Positions 34,329-41,322 of a DNA stretch of 64,000 nucleotides are shown one piece after another. A model generated the notes under the pieces. The model searched no databases, was not told where the DNA came from, and saw nothing but the letters and a program-made list of their open reading frames with translations. Each line of letters starts with the position of its first letter. The stretch's first letter is position 1. Source of the DNA: Amarolinea aalborgensis. Lineage in GTDB: Bacteria > Chloroflexota > Anaerolineae > SSC4 > Amarolineaceae. The stretch lies in the NCBI RefSeq assembly GCF_900491745.1, contig NZ_UETR01000003.1:381893-445892 (forward strand), in the 5' to 3' direction. A program made the translations under genes and the position numbers.

Positions 34329-34407
34329 GAGCCACCCCTCGACCATGACGGTCGTTGCGGAGGAAAACCGGTGCGCTGCGGGTTGATGCCGACGGCGGAG
34401 AAAGGCG

Positions 34408-35214
34408 TCAGCCGGTGTAGGCCACGGCCGCATAGCCCACCACCTTGCGATGGTCGCCAGCCGTGTCGCCCGAGTTGCGGTAATCGAGCAGATGGGGCTG
34501 CCAGCCCAGCTGGCGCGCAATCTCCATCAAGGTTAGAATGGGCAGCAGTCCGCACGCTTGCCTGCGCTGCACGCCCGGGCCATCGCCGGACAACAGCGCG
34601 TCCAACAGCGCGCGGTCAAGCGCCACAGCCTGCGCGTAGGGATAGTAATGGCTCAGGTCCGAGCTGACAATCAGCAGCACGTCGTCCGCCTGGCGCAGCA
34701 GGTTGATCAAGGGCGCGGCGACGATGTTGGGATCCACATGACCAAAGAGCAACGGCACAATGCCGGCGGTGGGTAAAACAAGCTGGAGGAAAGGAAGTTC
34801 GACTTCGAGGCAATGTTCGTCCTCATGCGCAGGCTCAAAGATGGCAAACGGCGGGCCATGCGCCAACACCTGCGCGCGGCGTTGCACGTCAACCTGCACA
34901 GCGCCCAGAGGGGTGCCAAAGGCGTCAAATGCGCTGACGGCGACGCCGGCCACCGGAAAATGGTGCGCTGGCCCCAATAAGAGTACAGTCGTTGTGGAGT
35001 CGGCAAGCGGCGGCAATGTCTTGAAGGCGTTGGCGGCAATCGGCCCAGAATAACGATAGCCGGCATGGGGCGCAATCAGCGCGCGAACGTGATCCAGCGG
35101 CGATACCTGCGCCTGATCCAACAGCTGCTGGACCTGACTGCGCAGCCCCGCGGCAGACGCGGCATAGAACAGCCCCGCTACGGCCGGAGGTCTTATCTTC
35201 ATCTCATTCATCAT
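34408..35214 (-). CDS. amrB: AmmeMemoRadiSam system protein B (MEMO-like)
   Basis: 268 residues. Several in-frame ATG codons crowd the start; 35214 has GAGG at six bases and is preferred over 35226, 35211 and 35202. Motifs: KIRPPAVAGLFY, LIAPHAGYRYSGPIAA, LLGPAHH, the HEDEHCLEVELPFLQ block and SSDLSHYYPYAQA, all as in the MEMO family, whose His/Asp/Cys pocket resembles extradiol dioxygenases. Bacterial function is unknown. The third usual partner, AMMECR1, is not adjacent and not fused here. Confidence 0.93.
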   Translation of the reverse strand: MMNEMKIRPPAVAGLFYAASAAGLRSQVQQLLDQAQVSPLDHVRALIAPHAGYRYSGPIAANAFKTLPPLADSTTTVLLLGPAHHFPVAGVAVSAFDAFGTPLGAVQVDVQRRAQVLAHGPPFAIFEPAHEDEHCLEVELPFLQLVLPTAGIVPLLFGHVDPNIVAAPLINLLRQADDVLLIVSSDLSHYYPYAQAVALDRALLDALLSGDGPGVQRRQACGLLPILTLMEIARQLGWQPHLLDYRNSGDTAGDHRKVVGYAAVAYTG

Positions 35215-35413
35215 GATATACCTCATCGCTCAGACAACCGCAGGTTCTGGCTGTAGCTTACACGCATCTGCGCCTGTTGTCAAGAGCAAAATGCCCCGGC
35301 GCCCTGACATTCATCCGCTGTCTGAAACCTTTGCGCAAGCCGTGCGTATCAGACACCAGATGATACACGGCGAGTTAACGTCGGGAAGGGTCTTTCTTTC
35401 TCAGGACAAAAAC

Positions 35414-36019
35414 GTGAGCAATCCAGAACTGGAGCAGGCCTGGCTTCAACAGGCATTGGCAGGAAATCAACAATCGTTTGGTAGGTTGGTGGAAGCGTAT
35501 CAAACGCCGGTTTACAACCTGGCCTACCGCATGTTGGGCAACCAGGGCGAAGCCGAAGAGGCTGCGCAAGATACTTTCCTGAAGGCCTTTACGCGTCTGC
35601 AAACCTATGACCGAAGCCACAAGTTCTCAACCTGGCTGCTTTCGATCACCTCGCATCAGTGCATTGATCGGCTGCGACGGCGTCGGTTTACCTGGCTGTC
35701 TATCGAGGATAACCCGGCAATGGAATGGCTGGCCGGGGACGTGGGACGACCTGATGAATCGGCGCTGCGTCGCGAGGCGGGTGATGAAGTGCGCGCGCTG
35801 CTGGATCGCCTGGAACCGACCTATCGCCTGCCGCTCATCTTGCGTTACTGGCATGACCTGTCCTACGAGGAGATTGCCAGCGTGATGGGCATCACCGAAG
35901 CCGCCGTCAAGTCGAGGCTGCATCGAGCACGACTGCAGATGGCTGCGCAGCTGACCAAGCGGCCGCCATCCCCAGTCGCCGCCATGACTCGCCAATCCAG
36001 CGTGGCGCAAGTTCTGTAG
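35414..36019 (+). CDS. ECF-type RNA polymerase sigma factor
   Basis: 201 residues from GTG 35414, which has AGGA at seven bases. The frame is open further upstream, to 35213, with starts at 35291 and 35360, but homology-like sequence begins only at ELEQAWLQQALAG. Region 2: LVEAYQTPVYNLAYRMLGNQGEAEEAAQDTF and FSTWLLSITSHQCIDRLRRRR; region 4: YRLPLILRYWHDLSYEEIASVMGITEAAVKSRLHRAR. The zinc-finger anti-sigma gene follows after 21 bases, so activity is probably controlled by release from it. Confidence 0.94.
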   Translation: MSNPELEQAWLQQALAGNQQSFGRLVEAYQTPVYNLAYRMLGNQGEAEEAAQDTFLKAFTRLQTYDRSHKFSTWLLSITSHQCIDRLRRRRFTWLSIEDNPAMEWLAGDVGRPDESALRREAGDEVRALLDRLEPTYRLPLILRYWHDLSYEEIASVMGITEAAVKSRLHRARLQMAAQLTKRPPSPVAAMTRQSSVAQVL

Positions 36020-36040
36020 GATCACAGAGGGGTATCTTGT

Positions 36041-36592
36041 ATGCATACGCACATCTCAACCGAACAGCTCTCACTGGCGTTGGACAGGCGCCTGCCGCCT
36101 CATGAACAAGCGGCTCTGCATGAACACGTGAGCCTTTGCGCGGCCTGCCGGCAGGAATGGGAGTCCTGGCAAGCGATTGCGAATCGCCTGGAACAGGCGC
36201 CGCTGGTCTACCCAGCGCCCGGCTTCGTGCAGCGGTTCGAGAAAAAGCTGCAACAGCGTCAAGCTGCGCAGCACGGGCTGCTGGGCGGCGTTGTCTTGCT
36301 GACGGGCTCCATTTCGCTGTGGAGCCTTCTCGCGCTGGTCGGGCTGCTGCTAGGCGCGTCGTGGGTGAGCGCCCACCCATCATGGGCCAGTTCAGCCGTG
36401 CAATTCGCAGTGCGCTTCGCGCATGCGCTGCCGCCGGTGCTGGTCTCACTGCGGCTCTTTGTTTACGGCCTGCTGCAAATTCCGACGCCGCTGCTTTCCA
36501 TCACCCTGGGCGCCGGCCTGCTCACCGTTATGATGATTTGGGCGCGGTTGATCAACTGGCAGCGCAACCGCCTGGCGCCGTTGGCCAGCTAG
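36041..36592 (+). CDS. Zinc-finger anti-sigma factor, membrane-bound
   Basis: 183 residues. The N-terminal cytoplasmic part holds the ZAS-type motif HEHVSLCAACRQEW (H-x3-C-x2-C) at about residue 27. Three hydrophobic segments follow at about 80-110, 128-150 and 152-172. It should hold the upstream ECF sigma factor at the membrane and release it on an envelope or redox signal. It begins 21 bases after the sigma gene and is followed by the polymer-forming-type membrane protein, which may be a regulon member or a sensor. Confidence 0.9.
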   Translation: MHTHISTEQLSLALDRRLPPHEQAALHEHVSLCAACRQEWESWQAIANRLEQAPLVYPAPGFVQRFEKKLQQRQAAQHGLLGGVVLLTGSISLWSLLALVGLLLGASWVSAHPSWASSAVQFAVRFAHALPPVLVSLRLFVYGLLQIPTPLLSITLGAGLLTVMMIWARLINWQRNRLAPLAS

Positions 36593-36682
36593 GCTTGCGA
36601 ACCCGCGCCACGGAATGTGGCGGCTGGCGCGCGCATGCGCGCAGGCAACGTGAAGTACCCGCAAATCGAGAGGAGATACGTT

Positions 36683-37825
36683 ATGACTATCAAACGAGTG
36701 CTGCTCGCGTTCAGCGTTGTGCTGGCGCTGCTCGTCTTAGGCGTCTCGCCGGCCCTGGCCCAAGATGGGGACGGCGGCAAGGTGGTTATTGGGCAAAACT
36801 ACGTCTTGGCCGCCGGCAACCAACTGCATGGCGACCTGGCTGTCCTGGGCGGCAGCGCCGTGATCGAGGATGGCGCAGAAGTGATTGGCAATGTGGCCGT
36901 GGCCGGCGGCTCGCTGACGGTGAGCGGCCGCATTACCGGCGATATCTCGGTCTTTGGCGGCCGCGTTGATCTACGCTCGCCCGCCGTGGTCGAGGGCGAT
37001 GTAGCAACCTTTGGCGGCGAGTTGACGCAAGAGGAGGGTGCAACCATCAACGGCCAGGTGGTCGAAGGTTTTGGCGCTGGGCGGTCGGCGCAGCCGCCGA
37101 CCATCACGACGCCGCAGCCGCCGCAGCCCACGTCGCTCTTACGCATCATGCTGAACTACATCTGGCAGGTGTTGGGCGCGATTGGCCTGGCCCTGGCATT
37201 GGCGGCGCTTGGCCTGCTCGCCCTGGTGATGTTCCCGCAGCAGACGGAGCGTGTGGCGAAAACGGCTGTCGCAGCGCCGCTGGTCACCTTTGGCGTCGGT
37301 GTGCTGACCCTGCTGATCGTATTGGGACTGTCAGCGATCCTGGCCGTGACCATCTGCCTGGCCCCCATCGCCGTTCTGCTGATCCTAATCAGCGCGGTGG
37401 CCTGGATCTTCGCCTGGGTGGCGCTGGGCTGGCTGGTCGGCCAGCGCCTGCTGGAGGCGTTCAAGCTGCGCAATCCCAATCCGCTGCTTGAGGCCATCCT
37501 GGGCATCTTCTTGATCACCTTGTTGTGGCGCGCCGTACCGTGCCTGGGCTGGTTGTTCTGGTTCATCATCACGTCGCTGGGTTTGGGCGCCATTGTGCTG
37601 ACGCGCTTCGGTACGCAGGCCTATGCCAGCCGGGCCGCCGCACCGCCGCCGACTCCCCCACAGCCGCCATTCGTGCAGTTACCGTCGCCGACGGCAAACG
37701 ATCAGACTGTCGCGCCCGCGGCCCCGGCAGCAGATGCGGCCGTCGAGCCGCTGCCGCCAGATTTCTTGAGCGACCTGGAAGACGATCTGCGCGCCGCCAA
37801 AGAAGACGAACCGCCAGCCGCATAA
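36683..37825 (+). CDS. Exported polymer-forming (bactofilin-like) repeat protein with membrane domain
   Basis: 380 residues from the ATG with GAGGAGAT upstream. A signal peptide ends near residue 26 (PALAQ). Residues about 30-135 are a beta-helix-like repeat: LHGDLAVLGGSAVIEDGAEV, IGNVAVAGGSLTVSG and ITGDISVFGGRVDLR are successive rungs, as in the polymer-forming/bactofilin-like proteins. Four or five membrane helices occupy about 155-315, and the tail is Pro/Ala-rich and acidic. Unlike true bactofilins, the repeat is predicted outside the cytoplasm. It is third in a sigma/anti-sigma operon, which suggests an envelope role; that is inference. Confidence 0.82.
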   Translation: MTIKRVLLAFSVVLALLVLGVSPALAQDGDGGKVVIGQNYVLAAGNQLHGDLAVLGGSAVIEDGAEVIGNVAVAGGSLTVSGRITGDISVFGGRVDLRSPAVVEGDVATFGGELTQEEGATINGQVVEGFGAGRSAQPPTITTPQPPQPTSLLRIMLNYIWQVLGAIGLALALAALGLLALVMFPQQTERVAKTAVAAPLVTFGVGVLTLLIVLGLSAILAVTICLAPIAVLLILISAVAWIFAWVALGWLVGQRLLEAFKLRNPNPLLEAILGIFLITLLWRAVPCLGWLFWFIITSLGLGAIVLTRFGTQAYASRAAAPPPTPPQPPFVQLPSPTANDQTVAPAAPAADAAVEPLPPDFLSDLEDDLRAAKEDEPPAA

Positions 37826-37883
37826 CGCCAAAGACGCCAGCCGTTCCCACACTCAACGGGCGGCCGCACAAGACCGTGCTTGC

Positions 37884-37920
37884 AAAGACCTCCGGTTTCT
37901 GAGGGAAACCGGAGGTCTTT
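37884..37920 (+). terminator. Bidirectional terminator between convergent genes
   Basis: Perfect 15-bp stem AAAGACCTCCGGTTT / AAACCGGAGGTCTTT with a seven-base loop. T-ending arms exist on both strands, so it can end both the ECF operon and the minus-strand operon arriving at 37926. Confidence 0.88.
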
Positions 37921-37925
37921 GCCTA

Positions 37926-38960
37926 TCAGAAGATCTTGGTAACCTCGTCGGCGCTGAACTCACGCAAGGGCGTCCAACCATGCTGCGCATGCCATTCGTG
38001 AACCCCCTGCGTTTCTGGCGTCACCTGGCCGATCTGCGTGGCTGGAATCCCGGCCGCGCAACAAGCGGTCACTAACGGCGACGCATCTGCCGGCGCTACC
38101 GTGGCAAGCAAGCCGCCGCTGGCGATCGTGCCCAGCGGGTCGAGGCCATAGAGTTGGCACAGGGTCACGGCTTCCGGCAGGATTGGCACTCGCGCCAAAT
38201 CCACCTCCAGGCCAACGCCGGCCGCGCGTGCGATTTCCCACAGGCCGGTGGCGACGCCGCCCTCAGTCGGGTCATGCAGAGAGTGAATCGGCGCCTGGCG
38301 ACAGACGAACTGCGCGGCGCGCACCACGCTGATCCCGGGGTCATGCAGGAAGCCCTGCACACGGGCAATGAAGGCTGGGTCAACGCCGCGGCGGCGAAGA
38401 TCGTCCGCTTTCTCGCGCGCGATCAAGGCCGCGCCTTCGATGGGCGCCTGGCGAATGAAAAGCACGGCGTCGCCGACCTGCGCGCCGGCCGTCATCACCA
38501 GGTCGGCGGGCGCAACCTCGCCCAGGAGCGTGCCGCACACCAGGGGGCGATCCAGGCCATGCGTGATTTCGGTATGACCGCCGGCCAGGGCAATGCCCAG
38601 CTCAAGGCAGGCGGCATGAATTTGGGCAAAGATAGATTCGACCAGGGCCTCGTCAGTCTGACCTGCGGGGAGCAAGACCGTCGCCAGGAACCAACGCGGT
38701 TGCGCGCCCATTGTCGCTACATCATTCGCGTTGACGTTGACCGCGTACCACCCGATTTCGTCGGTGGCAAAGGTGATGGGATCGGTCTTGGCTACCAACA
38801 ACGTACCGGAAGGCGGCAAAGCCGCGCGGCGATAATCAATCACCGCGGCATCTTCACCGCTGCGCGGGCCAACGAGCAGGCGAGCATCCGACATCGGGAA
38901 ACGATGCAGAAGCTGGTCGAGCAGCGCGGGCGGCAGTTTTCCGGTCGCAAGCATGGACAT
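37926..38960 (-). CDS. AIR synthase-related protein (HypE-like)
   Basis: About 344 residues; starts at 38975, 38960 and 38954 are possible and none has a good ribosome site. The first overlaps the upstream stop by ten bases. AIR-synthase-superfamily features: SGEDAAVIDY (ATP/Mg-binding Asp), NVNANDVATMGAQPRWFL, AGGHTEITHG and HDPTEGGVATGLWEIA. HypE is the hydrogenase maturation factor, but the HypE C-terminal PxIC-type cysteine tail is not present here and no hydrogenase genes are near, so the true substrate is open. It is downstream of, and probably co-transcribed with, the large secreted protein. Confidence 0.85.
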   Translation of the reverse strand: MSMLATGKLPPALLDQLLHRFPMSDARLLVGPRSGEDAAVIDYRRAALPPSGTLLVAKTDPITFATDEIGWYAVNVNANDVATMGAQPRWFLATVLLPAGQTDEALVESIFAQIHAACLELGIALAGGHTEITHGLDRPLVCGTLLGEVAPADLVMTAGAQVGDAVLFIRQAPIEGAALIAREKADDLRRRGVDPAFIARVQGFLHDPGISVVRAAQFVCRQAPIHSLHDPTEGGVATGLWEIARAAGVGLEVDLARVPILPEAVTLCQLYGLDPLGTIASGGLLATVAPADASPLVTACCAAGIPATQIGQVTPETQGVHEWHAQHGWTPLREFSADEVTKIF

Positions 38961-38965
38961 ACCGG

Positions 38966-41140
38966 TTACGGGCATCCTTGTTGGCCCCAGGCAGTCGCCG
39001 CCGCCGCCACGTCGGCCACATCAATCTCACCGCTGGGCGCCAGGTCATACAGACGGTTCCAGGCCGGGTTGCTGCTGAGCAGCCCGAAACGCCCAGCCAC
39101 AGCTTGCACATCGTTGACGCCCACCTGACAGCTGCAGTCAATGTCCGCGGCCAGGCAGGCCGCATAGGTCACGCGCAGTTTGGCTGCATACACGGGGTTG
39201 CCTTCATAGGCGATGGCATCAAAGTAGCCCGCGTTCGTGGGGTCGCTGGTCAAAAGCAGCGCCAACGCGTTGCCGCTCTCCCAGCCGGGCCGATTGACCA
39301 CTTCCTGCACCAGGCTGCTGATGTCGGGCGAGGCAGCCCAATCAAGCGGCTGGCTGCTGTTGACTGTCCAGGTGGCCTGCGCCGCCGTGCGCGGCATCTG
39401 CAGGGGCGGGGTGTTGGCGAAGTTAGGCGCATTGTCGAGCGCGGCGCCTTCGATTTTGAGCGTCACTGATGGGAAGGCGGCCGGGTGGTAGGTGCGATAG
39501 AGCAGCACGACCGCGTCCAGGATGCGCACGTGGAAGGGAATGTCCACCTGGCCAAAACGCACGCCGCTCACCAAGTGATTGCCGGATGAATTGCCCAAAC
39601 GCAGGACCACGCTGGTCAAGTCAACCAGGCCGCTGCTGAGACGCTGGGTCGCATCGTCGTTGCCGGCCGCGACTTGTTCGATGATGGGGGTTGGCGTCGG
39701 GACAGGCGCGATGAGCGTATCGGGAAAATCCACGAGCTGCGTGCTGCCGGCGAGCACCTGGATGTTCACCAGGTTGGAAGAGGGCGGCGACGTGTAACCG
39801 GGCGGGTCAGTCTCCTGGAGGCGATAGCTGCCCGCTGGTACGTTACGAAAGGCGAAGGCGCCGTCCGCGCCGGTGGTTACGCTGCTGACCAACGTACTGT
39901 CAGGCAGTAAAAGATCTACCCTGGCGGCCGCCAGGCCAGGTTCACCGGGGTTGCGCGTCCCATCGCCGTTCAAGTCGTTGAAAACAAACCCGGCGACATG
40001 TCCGGTGTTGGGCAGAGGCGTTGGCGTACCGGTCGGGGAGGCCGTGGGGGTTGGCGTGACGGTGGGGGTCGGCGTCAGGGTGGGGGTGTCGGTGGGCGTG
40101 GGCGTGGGGGCAGGGCCGCTGGCGTAAACCAGGATTTTGCCATCGTGCGTCACGGCCCAACCGTGGCCAGCATCTACAAAGTCAACTTCCCAGATCAATG
40201 CCGTCGCGGGGATATCGGTGATGCGCGTCCAGGCGCCGCCGGCGTTGGTCGTATGATACATACGGCCCTCGTAGTTTTCATTGCCCAAGCGAAAGCCGCC
40301 GACCGCCCAGCCCTCCTGCGTGTTGACCATCTCGATGTCGAACAGGTCCACGCTGTTGATGGACAACTGCGTGGAGAAGGTCAGGCCGCCATCGGTGGTA
40401 TAGTAGATCAAGCCGCCCTGCCCAGCAAAATAGCCGGTTGTCGGGCTGAAGAAGTGCAGACCGAGCAAGTCGCCTTGCGGCGCAAAGCGGCGCGTCCACG
40501 ACGCGCCGGCATCGGTGGAGATGGCCATCGTGGCGCCATTGCCCGCGCCATAGCAAGTGCTCCCAAAACAGGTGAACTCCCAAATCACTACACTGCCGCC
40601 GGGGAAGAACTCGTTCCAACTGGCGCCGCCATTTGTCGAACGAAACGATTTCCCATTAGTGCCGCCAGCGAAAACCAGGCTGCTGCTGCCGAAGTACGCG
40701 GTGTACAGATAGCCGCCATAATCGGGCATCGCGGAGAGGGCCCACGTCGCGCCGCCATCGCTGGTGCGAATCGCCTGGCCCGTGATACCGACGCTCAGGC
40801 AGGTCAATGTCGAAAGGCAATCAATGCCGCCTTGCCAGCCAGAGACCTGGGCCGGCACGTTGAGTCGTGTCCAGGTCGCGCCGCCGTTCGTGGTCTTGAG
40901 CACATAAGGGTTCCCCTGCACGCCCCAATCGGGACCGCCCACCGCATAGCCGATATCGGTATTCAGCATCTTGATGCCGCGCAGGGTGATGCCCTCCGGG
41001 GCCTGATACTGCACCGTCCAAGAAGCAAGCGGCGCCGCGGCCGCCGTCGAAGTCGAAACAGTCAGCGGCACGGCGGCCGCGGCGACAATCAAGGCGCAGA
41101 GGCAAACGCCAATCAATACCATGTGCAAACGTACAGTCAT
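38966..41140 (-). CDS. Modular secreted protein: beta-propeller, Thr-Pro linker, SdrD/SpaA-like, DNRLRE-like and dockerin-like domains
   Basis: 724 residues; AAAGGAG lies ten bases before the ATG. Signal peptide to about residue 36. Residues about 45-340 form a Ycf48/BNR-type propeller with repeated GGATW/GGASW/AGASW motifs. A Thr-Pro linker (about 345-375) leads to a prealbumin-like domain starting GFVFNDLNGDGTRNPGEPGL, as in SdrD-B/SpaA repeats. Then comes a beta-sandwich with VVLLYRTYHP, similar to DNRLRE/disaggregatase-like modules. The last 60 residues (DIDCSCQVGVNDVQAVAGRFG and DLAPSGEIDVADVAAAATAWG) look like a dockerin-type Ca2+-binding pair. It is exported and probably an adhesive or structural surface protein; no enzymatic motif is seen. 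Confidence 0.87.
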   Translation of the reverse strand: MTVRLHMVLIGVCLCALIVAAAAVPLTVSTSTAAAAPLASWTVQYQAPEGITLRGIKMLNTDIGYAVGGPDWGVQGNPYVLKTTNGGATWTRLNVPAQVSGWQGGIDCLSTLTCLSVGITGQAIRTSDGGATWALSAMPDYGGYLYTAYFGSSSLVFAGGTNGKSFRSTNGGASWNEFFPGGSVVIWEFTCFGSTCYGAGNGATMAISTDAGASWTRRFAPQGDLLGLHFFSPTTGYFAGQGGLIYYTTDGGLTFSTQLSINSVDLFDIEMVNTQEGWAVGGFRLGNENYEGRMYHTTNAGGAWTRITDIPATALIWEVDFVDAGHGWAVTHDGKILVYASGPAPTPTPTDTPTLTPTPTVTPTPTASPTGTPTPLPNTGHVAGFVFNDLNGDGTRNPGEPGLAAARVDLLLPDSTLVSSVTTGADGAFAFRNVPAGSYRLQETDPPGYTSPPSSNLVNIQVLAGSTQLVDFPDTLIAPVPTPTPIIEQVAAGNDDATQRLSSGLVDLTSVVLRLGNSSGNHLVSGVRFGQVDIPFHVRILDAVVLLYRTYHPAAFPSVTLKIEGAALDNAPNFANTPPLQMPRTAAQATWTVNSSQPLDWAASPDISSLVQEVVNRPGWESGNALALLLTSDPTNAGYFDAIAYEGNPVYAAKLRVTYAACLAADIDCSCQVGVNDVQAVAGRFGLLSSNPAWNRLYDLAPSGEIDVADVAAAATAWGQQGCP

Positions 41141-41285
41141 CGGTCACAATCTCCTTTGCAGATGCGGCGATTCTACCATACACCTGCAGCTTCATCAAAC
41201 GTTTGTCAAGCAGCCATGCGAATGTTCTTACTATCTCGTGCCAGCTACCCATACGCGGGGCGCACAACGGCGAATGAAAACAGAA

Positions 41286-41315
41286 ATCCGCGGCAATCCG
41301 TGCTTATCCGCGGCT
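41286..41315. repeat. Three 10-bp units, probable dispersed intergenic repeat
   Basis: Units ATCCGCGGCA, ATCCGTGCTT and ATCCGCGGCT stand head to tail. The surrounding wording (AGAAATCCGCGG, CGGCTCATTATTTC) is like a common repetitive intergenic element in environmental bacteria. Only one copy is seen here. The rest of 41141-41322 holds nothing else. Confidence 0.5.
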
Positions 41316-41322
41316 CATTATT

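Noticed and set aside
38154..39128. 324-codon plus-strand frame opposite the HypE-like gene
   Set aside because: Antisense shadow with no start signal or recognisable product.
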